Shown here: in pieces, positions 1-5,248 of the stretch
Numbering within the stretch: position 1 is the first letter of the stretch
How the letters are laid out: every line of letters begins with the position of its first letter
Assembly (NCBI GenBank): GCA_947584955.1
Contig: CANPWS010000012.1
Span: forward strand, 1 to 14,849
Reading direction: 5' to 3'
From: an uncultured Bacilli bacterium
Lineage (GTDB): Bacteria > Bacillota_I > Bacilli_A > RF39 > UBA660
Length of the DNA stretch: 14,849 nucleotides
Notes under the pieces: model-generated
What the model saw: only the letters and a program-made list of their open reading frames with translations
Told to the model about the DNA's origin: nothing
Database searches by the model: none
Program-made: the position numbers and the translations under genes

Positions 1-73
1 CAAATAATACTATAATTACAAATCCAATAATTCCAAATACTATCATTCCTAATTGGAAAAATGACCATTTCAT
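1..73 (-). CDS. Partial membrane protein, N-terminus only (third gene of envelope operon)
   Basis: Reading leftward from an ATG at 73-71, the frame stays open to the window edge and gives 24 codons, beginning MKWSFFQLGMIVFGIIGFVI and continuing with more hydrophobic residues. This looks like an N-terminal membrane anchor. The ATG overlaps the TGA stop of the 689-aa gene upstream as ATGA, the classic arrangement for translational coupling, which is the main reason to believe the start. No function can be given from so little sequence. The product is probably an inner component of the same surface system, because the two proteins encoded before it are exported. Confidence 0.6.
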   Translation of the reverse strand, partial: MKWSFFQLGMIVFGIIGFVIIVLF

Positions 74-2139
74 TGTATTACACACCACTTTCCTGTACAC
101 TTACCAAGTGCATCATATTCTGCATTAACTTTTTCAATATTATAGCCATTACTTATCATATTACCAAGCTCATTACTATATCCATTTGGTTGTATTGTAC
201 GTAAATCAGAATAATTTCTATTTGATGTAATTGATGCTTTTAAATTTGAAATATCAGCTTTTGTAAAGAATGCATGATATTCTAATCTATCTCTTTTTAA
301 TTCTGTTGTTTTAGCTTCTTCACTATTCATAAAATATGTCCAGTTTTTACCTGCATTTCTATTTGGAAATGGATCACTTAAATTTATTGGTCTATATATA
401 AATTTATAGCTAAAATCATTATGTTTTGGATCTTCATAAATTCTTTGCTCACAATTAACACCGCAATCAATATCTAATTGCCAATTCATATTCTTAATAA
501 TACTTACATTAGCATTAGTAATCCAAAATTTAAATGGATCTTCTTCTGGCCATTTAATTGGTACAAAATATTTTCTTCGTCCACTAATTTGATTTTCTGG
601 ATTGCAAGCATTACCATATGTTATATTAAATGGTTGATATAAATTTATACAAGATTCATTTCTTACATAATTAATAGATCCAGCAATCTGAGTTCCTCTT
701 GGCCATGAACCTGCACTTGCATTATTTTCATTGAAATATCCTGCATGTTTTCCATTTACTATATCTACCTTTTTGGCTGGATACTCATCACTATCATAAC
801 TTTCTGCTTTAGTAGTATCTAATTCACTAATGTGCTCGCTAGCTTCAATAGCTAACATTTCTTCAGCTTTTGAGCCTCCTCCACCACATTTTCCTTCTGA
901 TTGATATCCTCCACTACTTGTATATTCACATTGAACAGGTTCAGTAAGAGTTTGAGATGGAACATAATTTATACATGTTACTCCATCTGGAGCATATTGA
1001 GCACAATATCCAGGAATATTTTTTTCACACTGCCCAGTTGCATAATTGAATGCATAATCTGAACTACTGCATGTTGGTTTTAACCATCTTCTTGTACATT
1101 TTGCTCCTTTGCTTGCTGATTGCTGACGATTTCCATTACAATAATTCCAAATTGCCGTTGTATTATAATTAAAGCTTAACTCTATTCCTCCACCAGAATA
1201 TATATTTGTGAAATTTCCTGTAGTAAAATGTCCATTTTGATTAGCGTTACCTTGGGCTTCGGCCATCTCAGAAACATCTCCTCCACAGATTGCAGTATCT
1301 CTTATTTCTTCTTCAAATTCTGGACTAGAATTATACCAATCTGTTACTAAATCCATTCTAACTGTTTGAGCTGCTCCACCATTTTCACAACCAGATAATG
1401 TAGCACTTGCATCAGTATTGTCAACGCAACTATTTCCATTATTTCCACCACCATCTGGATCTTTACAATTCTCTGCATCATAAGTATACGTTAATTCAAT
1501 TACACTAGCTACTGACAAATAATATAAATTATTTTCTGGATTAAGTATTGCACTATTTAACATTTCTTGCGTAATGTTAAATTCATCTGTTCTTACGACT
1601 TCAATTTTAGGATTTCCTCTTTCGTCTGTTTCACCAGTTGCTCTTACATATGTTTCAGTATCAACCATTGAATTTAAATATCCCGAACAATTCTCTCCAT
1701 GATTAGTTGCAACAATTGGATCAACAAATCCATTACCCGCTCCACTATTTACACAATGTTCAACTCCGTCATTGCCTGTCCAACAAAATCCTTCATCTAT
1801 ACTATGACCTTGTGATACTCTTTCTTCTAAGGTATTTATATAATTTCTGCAATCTTGCTCTGTAAATGAACGACCATATGTGGGTGTTGTTGGAATATGT
1901 ACATTAACTGCACCTTCTGGAATATTATCATATGATGTTGTAAAATCTGGAGCTTTTACATATGCTACATTTCCATTAGCATCTAACTCTAATGCTAAAT
2001 TAACATAAAGTTCTTGAGTAATAGTACAACTTTTTAATGCTTTTGCATCTTTTACTTTAATACTCAAAGATATTATAAAGGCAAATATAAATGTACTAAT
2101 AATTATTACTGTTTTATTTTTTTTCTTCTTATACTCCAT
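70..2139 (-). CDS. Secreted cysteine-rich surface protein of unknown function
   Basis: 689 aa, family not recognised. Residues 1-9 are Lys-rich, 10-27 form a hydrophobic core and D-A-K-A (31-34) is a plausible signal peptidase I site, so the protein should be exported. It has 23 cysteines, the densest run at 334-419 (C334, 348, 357, 371, 379, 389, 404, 418), plus Gly/Asn/Ser-rich linkers near 229-237 and 408-423. A striking segment, YRPINLSDPFPNRNAGKNW, lies at 582-600. There is no C-terminal membrane helix or LPXTG sorting signal. C38 is not a convincing lipobox because Lys is at -2 and charged residues lie between the hydrophobic core and the Cys. The Shine-Dalgarno GAGGTGA (2147-2153) overlaps the TGA stop of the gene before it, and the stop overlaps the next start, so three genes are translationally linked. 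The cysteines suggest a disulfide-stabilised extracellular protein; adhesin or secretion-apparatus roles are guesses. Confidence 0.85.
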   Translation of the reverse strand: MEYKKKKNKTVIIISTFIFAFIISLSIKVKDAKALKSCTITQELYVNLALELDANGNVAYVKAPDFTTSYDNIPEGAVNVHIPTTPTYGRSFTEQDCRNYINTLEERVSQGHSIDEGFCWTGNDGVEHCVNSGAGNGFVDPIVATNHGENCSGYLNSMVDTETYVRATGETDERGNPKIEVVRTDEFNITQEMLNSAILNPENNLYYLSVASVIELTYTYDAENCKDPDGGGNNGNSCVDNTDASATLSGCENGGAAQTVRMDLVTDWYNSSPEFEEEIRDTAICGGDVSEMAEAQGNANQNGHFTTGNFTNIYSGGGIELSFNYNTTAIWNYCNGNRQQSASKGAKCTRRWLKPTCSSSDYAFNYATGQCEKNIPGYCAQYAPDGVTCINYVPSQTLTEPVQCEYTSSGGYQSEGKCGGGGSKAEEMLAIEASEHISELDTTKAESYDSDEYPAKKVDIVNGKHAGYFNENNASAGSWPRGTQIAGSINYVRNESCINLYQPFNITYGNACNPENQISGRRKYFVPIKWPEEDPFKFWITNANVSIIKNMNWQLDIDCGVNCEQRIYEDPKHNDFSYKFIYRPINLSDPFPNRNAGKNWTYFMNSEEAKTTELKRDRLEYHAFFTKADISNLKASITSNRNYSDLRTIQPNGYSNELGNMISNGYNIEKVNAEYDALGKCTGKWCVIQ

Positions 2140-2151
2140 ATTATTTTCACC

Positions 2152-2823
2152 TCATTCTAAACTATACCTCTTCTTTTTAACAATAATAACTACTACTATA
2201 ACAATTATTAATACAATTGAAACTATTATATACAAATAATATTCAGTTAAAAAATCTACTATTTGTTGAATAAATTCATCTCTTTCTTTTTTTTCTTTTT
2301 CTTTTTGTCTTTCATCATAAGAATCATTATATTCTTTTATTTTTGATAAAAATTCTCCTTCACTAATTGTATATGGATACCATTTATCACAAACATTTAA
2401 TTCTTCTGGATCAATTCCACTACATTCAACTCTATCAGCAAATGTATTATATTTTGGTATATTAAGTGTTATTGTTCCTAATCTAATAGTACATCTTTTA
2501 AAATAAATTCCTAGTTTTTTTGTTCCAGATGTTATTCCATCTATTGACACTGTAGTATCAGTATCTGATTTTAACTGAATATCTGTTCCCATAATTTGTA
2601 CATACATATCCGTTGGTAAATCTTTAACTTCAATTACAAATGTGCCTGTTACTCTGTTTTCATCTACATAATAATCTTCATTTAATTTATATGTTGCTGT
2701 AACTTTATTAGCTCGTTCTTTGCCACCATTTACATCTAACTCATCACAAATGCCAGCTTTAACCTTTTCGATATTAAAAGTACATAATAGCAGTGCTAAA
2801 ATAATATATCTAATATTTTTCAT
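2152..2823 (-). CDS. Single-pass surface protein with signal peptide and C-terminal anchor, unknown function
   Basis: 223 aa, first gene of the operon, family not recognised. A signal peptide spans 1-23 (hydrophobic 6-16, cleavage after V-K-A). The exported part, about 24-160, is rich in alternating hydrophobic residues and looks like a beta-sandwich, with cysteines at 26, 111, 134 and 145. Residues 160-190 are a charged, probably helical stalk (KEKEKKERDE). A membrane helix of mostly Ile/Val covers about 195-215 and ends in KKKR, giving a type I topology with a short cytoplasmic tail. The start has a very strong Shine-Dalgarno (AGGAGG, around 2829-2835). The TGA stop lies inside the Shine-Dalgarno of the 689-aa gene, 12 bases before its ATG, so the two proteins are probably made together and may contact each other at the cell surface. 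Confidence 0.85.
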   Translation of the reverse strand: MKNIRYIILALLLCTFNIEKVKAGICDELDVNGGKERANKVTATYKLNEDYYVDENRVTGTFVIEVKDLPTDMYVQIMGTDIQLKSDTDTTVSIDGITSGTKKLGIYFKRCTIRLGTITLNIPKYNTFADRVECSGIDPEELNVCDKWYPYTISEGEFLSKIKEYNDSYDERQKEKEKKERDEFIQQIVDFLTEYYLYIIVSIVLIIVIVVVIIVKKKRYSLE

Positions 2824-2848
2824 TCACTCCTCCTCTACTACTTTCATT

Positions 2849-2878
2849 ATTATAATGATAACATTTTTTTTACAAAAA
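2849..2878 (-). promoter_or_regulatory. Likely promoter of the cysteine-rich envelope operon
   Basis: Read on the minus strand there is a perfect TATAAT (2849-2854), about 26 bases before the ATG at 2823. A T-rich, weak -35 candidate (TTTTGT) lies 17 bases further upstream. Transcription would start near 2842, giving a leader of about 19 bases holding only the Shine-Dalgarno. The poor -35 keeps confidence moderate. Confidence 0.4.
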
Positions 2879-3136
2879 TAAAAGTCTTTTTTTTATTTTT
2901 ATAATACTATTTAATATAATCATTGTTATTTTATTTAGTATTTATATTTTTCATTTAAATTATTTGTTAAATAAATTTCAATAAATTTAGAAAAATTAAT
3001 ATTTAGTATACTGTTATTTTTAGCTATTTTAAAATTACTTATTTTAAAAAAAGAAAACAAATTTTCTATATAATAAAAAAAAGGTATATTTTTTATTTTT
3101 TTAATAAATCTTTTCTTTTTTATTTATTTTAATAAC

Positions 3137-3163
3137 ATGTATTTTATTTCTGAATAAAAACAT
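3137..3163 (-). terminator. Possible terminator of trxB
   Basis: Just past the trxB stop, 3137-3140 plus 3142-3148 pair with 3153-3163. This makes an 11-bp stem with one bulged base and a 4-base loop. On the minus strand it is followed by an A/T-rich but imperfect U stretch, so it may be weak. Confidence 0.4.
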
Positions 3164-3171
3164 ATATTTTA

Positions 3172-4062
3172 TTATTTTAGCTCCTTTATAGCAATTGTAG
3201 CAGCAATACTTCCATCACTAACTGCAGTTGTAAGTTGTCTTAATTCTTTTACTCTAGTATCACCTGCAACATATATTCCTGTAGTTTTAGTATGAACACC
3301 ATCTTCTGATAAAATATATCCATGTTCATCTAAATTAACTACATTATTAAATATTTCATTTTTAGGTTCCTGACCTATAGCAATAAAAAGACCATCTATA
3401 TAAATTTTTTTTATATTATTTAAATTATCTTTTATCGTAATACTTTCTAATTTTTCTGTACCATTTAAAGAAATAATATTAGAATTTAAAATAAGTTCTA
3501 TATTACTTTTTAATCGAAGATCATTTACATATTTATCTTCTGCTCTAAACTCATTCCTTCTATGGATTAAATAAACTTTACTTGCAATATCAGATAAATA
3601 AATAGCATCTTCTAAAGCTGTATTACCTCCACCAATTACTGCAACTATTTTATTTTTATAAAAATTACCATCACACGTAGCACAGTATGATATTCCCTTT
3701 CCTATAAAATCATATTCTTTATCTATATTTAATTTTCTATTTTCTGCTCCTGTTGCAAGTATAATTCCCTTTGCTTGATATTTATTGTTACCAGTTATTA
3801 CAGTTTTATTTTTTTCTATTCGTATTACTTTTTCATATTTTATTTCTCCACCTAATTTTTTGACTTGATTAAATAAAGTTGTGGCATAATCAAATCCTGA
3901 AATTTGTTCTATTCCTGGATAATTTTCTATTTTATTTGCATTTATAATTTGACCGCCATAACTTTTTGCTTCTAATATTAATACCTTTTTATTTGCTCTT
4001 AATAAATAAAGAGCACTTGTTAATCCAGCTGGACCTGCACCAATAATAATTATATCATACAT
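3172..4062 (-). CDS. trxB: Thioredoxin reductase (NADPH)
   Basis: 296 aa, slightly short for the usual 305-320. This FAD flavoenzyme passes electrons from NADPH to thioredoxin in the cytosol, keeping protein thiols reduced. Visible features in order: FAD-binding GAGPAG (8-13), GGQ (36-38), the redox-active CATC (127-130), the NADPH-binding GGGNTA (144-149), HRR (167-169, contacts the NADP phosphate) and the second FAD motif GIYVAGD (262-268). All key residues are present. The start is supported by the GGGTGA Shine-Dalgarno (4069-4074) and by the Rossmann strand beginning right at the N-terminus. That Shine-Dalgarno lies inside the small ORF upstream, whose end overlaps the trxB start by 13 bases, so the two are co-transcribed and probably coupled. 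No thioredoxin gene is next to it. Confidence 0.96.
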   Translation of the reverse strand: MYDIIIIGAGPAGLTSALYLLRANKKVLILEAKSYGGQIINANKIENYPGIEQISGFDYATTLFNQVKKLGGEIKYEKVIRIEKNKTVITGNNKYQAKGIILATGAENRKLNIDKEYDFIGKGISYCATCDGNFYKNKIVAVIGGGNTALEDAIYLSDIASKVYLIHRRNEFRAEDKYVNDLRLKSNIELILNSNIISLNGTEKLESITIKDNLNNIKKIYIDGLFIAIGQEPKNEIFNNVVNLDEHGYILSEDGVHTKTTGIYVAGDTRVKELRQLTTAVSDGSIAATIAIKELK

Positions 4063-4220
4063 ATTTTTTCACCCAAATTGATATTTTCATAACTTATATT
4101 TTTAATAAAATTGTAGTTTATATTAAAGTTATTTATATATCTATTAATTAAACTTATATTATATTTTCGTTTTATTATATTAATATTATTATTTTCTTTT
4201 TCTAAATCATATATAGTCAT
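4050..4220 (-). CDS. Small ORF (56 aa) overlapping the start of trxB, unknown function
   Basis: 56 codons, starting MTIYDLEKENNNINIIKRKY and ending GEKICMI, then TAA. The ATG at 4220-4218 has a good Shine-Dalgarno (AAAGGAAG, about 4225-4232). The frame ends inside trxB, overlapping its first 13 bases in a different frame. With stops expected roughly every ten codons in DNA this AT-rich, 56 open codons behind a well-placed Shine-Dalgarno is unlikely by chance. The product is Asn/Ile/Lys/Tyr-rich, soluble-looking, with one Cys and no signal peptide or membrane helix. It could be a real small protein or a leader whose translation controls trxB; no family was recognised. Confidence 0.5.
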   Translation of the reverse strand: MTIYDLEKENNNINIIKRKYNISLINRYINNFNINYNFIKNISYENINLGEKICMI

Positions 4221-4310
4221 TTTATCTTCCTTTCAATTTTTAAAAAGAACATATAAATCATGAAAACTAAAATTTATTTTCAAACTATTTTCCTTTCATT
4301 TTACAATTTA

Positions 4311-4339
4311 ATTTTATAAAATATAATTATTTATGTCAA
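4311..4339 (-). promoter_or_regulatory. Promoter of the small ORF-trxB operon
   Basis: On the minus strand: perfect -35 TTGACA (4334-4339), a 17-base spacer, and -10 TAAAAT (4311-4316). Transcription should begin near 4304, about 84 bases ahead of the small ORF. This is one of the best consensus promoters in the window. Confidence 0.65.
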
Positions 4340-4633
4340 CATATTACTAAAAATATAACATATTAAAACAAAAAATATTACTATATTAATTATTAAATTT
4401 ATATTTACTAAAAAGTCTTATTTTTTAAAATTTATTTTAATACTATTAAAATCCTATCTATATATAATATTAATTTAAAAATATTATAATTAAATTTTTT
4501 TAAATATAAAATAAAAATACTATAAAAATAAATCTTGTTAAAATTAGTATTAAACTTTTTCGTTCATCAAGCTAAAAATATCAAGTATTACATTATAAAT
4601 TATATTGTTTAACATTTTTTTATATTTATTAGA
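4340..4633. other. Empty AT-rich spacer between trxB promoter and hsp20 terminator
   Basis: About 290 bases of almost uninterrupted A/T. ATG-started frames on the minus strand stop after a few codons (for example from 4567) and none has a Shine-Dalgarno. No RNA-like GC-containing structure was seen. Nothing is called here. Confidence 0.55.
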
Positions 4634-4677
4634 CAAAAAAAGAACTGAAATAGAAATTTATTTCCGTTTCAGCTCTT
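4634..4677 (-). terminator. Rho-independent terminator of hsp20
   Basis: Eight bases after the hsp20 stop, 4640-4650 pairs with 4667-4677 in an 11-bp stem; the one mismatch on the plus strand becomes a G-U wobble on the minus transcript. A second inner GAAA/TTTC pairing extends it. The run of A at 4635-4641 is read as U on the minus transcript. Confidence 0.8.
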
Positions 4678-4684
4678 ATTTAAT

Positions 4685-5074
4685 TTACTTTATTTCGATG
4701 ACTTTTTTATCAACAGTTTCTTCTTTTTTAGGAATAACAACTTTTAATGTTCCATTATTAAATTCAGCTTCAACTTTATCTGCATCTAAATCTCCTAAAT
4801 AAAATGAACGTTCATATTTTCCATATGTTCTTTCTCTTTTAATATAGTTTACTTCTTCATCGTTATTCTCACTACTTTTTTCTGCTGTAATAGTTAAATA
4901 GCCATTTTTTACTTCAAGTGAAATATCATTTTTATCAAATCCAGGAACATCCATCTCTATATGATAATTTCCATTTTTTTCATAAATATCACATTTCATC
5001 TCTTTTCTATTACCTGTAGCCATTAAATCATCAAAAATGTCATCTAAATAAAACTTTCTTGGAATTAAATCCAT
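4685..5074 (-). CDS. hsp20: Small heat shock protein, Hsp20/alpha-crystallin family
   Basis: 129 aa. ATP-independent holdase chaperone that forms oligomers and holds unfolding proteins in the cytosol for refolding by other chaperones. The N-terminus (MDLIPRKFYLDDIFDDLM) is typical of bacterial Hsp20s. The alpha-crystallin domain follows from about residue 25, with MDVPGFDKNDISLEVKNGYL, then the hallmark NNGTLKVVIPK near the end (A-x-x-x-G-x-L type motif with N in place of A), and a short tail with an IEI-type anchor (VIEIK). The Shine-Dalgarno AAAGGAAG (5085-5092) is 10 bases from this ATG. A closer ATG at 5084 is in another frame and closes after 14 codons, so it is not the start. The gene diverges from htpG across a shared operator region, so both are probably heat- or stress-induced together. 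Confidence 0.95.
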   Translation of the reverse strand: MDLIPRKFYLDDIFDDLMATGNRKEMKCDIYEKNGNYHIEMDVPGFDKNDISLEVKNGYLTITAEKSSENNDEEVNYIKRERTYGKYERSFYLGDLDADKVEAEFNNGTLKVVIPKKEETVDKKVIEIK

Positions 5075-5108
5075 ATATTTTCATCTTCCTTTCTTACTTA
5101 CAAATACC

Positions 5109-5136
5109 ATTATAGCATCTTTTTAGCAATTGTCAA
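5109..5136 (-). promoter_or_regulatory. hsp20 promoter
   Basis: Minus strand: perfect TTGACA (5131-5136), 16-base spacer, perfect TATAAT (5109-5114) with an extended -10 TG one base upstream. Start expected near 5102, leader about 28 bases. Such a strong sigma-A promoter on a chaperone gene implies that a repressor keeps it down. The -35 and most of the spacer lie within operator box 1. Confidence 0.85.
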
Positions 5137-5149
5137 TAGTTTTTGCTAA
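5123..5149. promoter_or_regulatory. CIRCE-like operator, box 1 (hsp20 side)
   Basis: A 27-bp inverted repeat with the exact 9-9-9 geometry of CIRCE, the HrcA operator (consensus TTAGCACTC-N9-GAGTGCTAA). Here the arms are TTAGCAATT (5123-5131) and TTTTGCTAA (5141-5149). The outer TTAGCA/TGCTAA match exactly; the inner CTC/GAG is absent. It overlaps the hsp20 -35, as expected of a repressor site. The repressor is inferred to be HrcA or a relative; its gene is not in the window. Confidence 0.65.
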
Positions 5150-5153
5150 TTTT

Positions 5154-5180
5154 TTAGCATTTTATATTGACTATTGCTAA
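5154..5180. promoter_or_regulatory. CIRCE-like operator, box 2 (htpG side)
   Basis: A second 27-bp 9-9-9 inverted repeat, arms TTAGCATTT (5154-5162) and TATTGCTAA (5172-5180), starting 31 bp after box 1, about three helical turns. Reversed, it aligns closely with box 1: TTAGCAAT, then A or T, then GTCAATA, then GCTAA at the end. The shared GTCAA is the -35 of each promoter. It covers the htpG -35 (5167-5172). Confidence 0.65.
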
Positions 5181-5194
5181 AAAATGATTATAAT
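5167..5194 (+). promoter_or_regulatory. htpG promoter
   Basis: TTGACT (5167-5172), 16-base spacer, perfect TATAAT (5189-5194). Start near 5201, giving a leader of about 48 bases. Its arrangement mirrors the hsp20 promoter on the other strand. Confidence 0.8.
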
Positions 5195-5202
5195 TAATAT
5201 TA

Positions 5203-5224
5203 TGAAAAGTTAGCATGCTTTTCA
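5203..5224 (+). promoter_or_regulatory. 5' leader hairpin of htpG
   Basis: TGAAAAG (5203-5209) pairs perfectly with CTTTTCA (5218-5224) around an 8-base loop that itself reads TTAGCATG. It sits at the very 5' end of the predicted mRNA, ahead of the Shine-Dalgarno AAAGGTAGG. It may stabilise the message; the TTAGCA in the loop could also be a third half-operator. Confidence 0.45.
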
Positions 5225-5248
5225 CATTATTGAAAGGTAGGTATAAAA

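Larger units (their letters stand above)
2824..3171. other. AT-rich intergenic gap between trxB and the envelope operon
   Basis: 348 bases, almost all A and T. It holds the envelope-operon promoter at its left end and a trxB terminator candidate at its right end. The short ATG-started frames on either strand stop within about 25 codons and lack a Shine-Dalgarno, so no gene is called. Confidence 0.6.

Noticed and set aside
2020..2139. Lipoprotein signal with C38 as the lipidated cysteine in the 689-aa protein
   Set aside because: Lys at -2 and a charged stretch between hydrophobic core and Cys do not fit a lipobox; the D-A-K-A site fits ordinary cleavage better.
2140..2154. Fusing the 223-aa and 689-aa proteins by reading TGA as Trp (mycoplasma code)
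   Set aside because: The full-length housekeeping genes contain no in-frame TGA and use TGG for every Trp, and the second protein has its own Shine-Dalgarno and signal peptide.
2152..4062. Functional link between trxB and the cysteine-rich surface proteins
   Set aside because: TrxB is cytosolic, has its own promoter and likely terminator, and is separated by 348 bases; adjacency alone is not evidence.
4217..4261. 14-codon frame overlapping the start of the small trxB-leader ORF as ATGA
   Set aside because: No Shine-Dalgarno upstream and too short to distinguish from chance.
4605..4802. Plus-strand 65-codon frame
   Set aside because: It has no ATG start and lies across the hsp20 terminator and antisense to the end of hsp20.
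5043..5084. Alternative hsp20 start or upstream ORF at the ATG at 5084
   Set aside because: It is out of frame with hsp20, ends after 14 codons and lies only two bases from the Shine-Dalgarno.
5123..5180. CtsR operator (direct GGTCAAA heptad repeats) at the heat-shock promoters
   Set aside because: The GTCAA occurrences are inverted, one per promoter, and are explained by the -35 hexamers; no tandem heptad is present.
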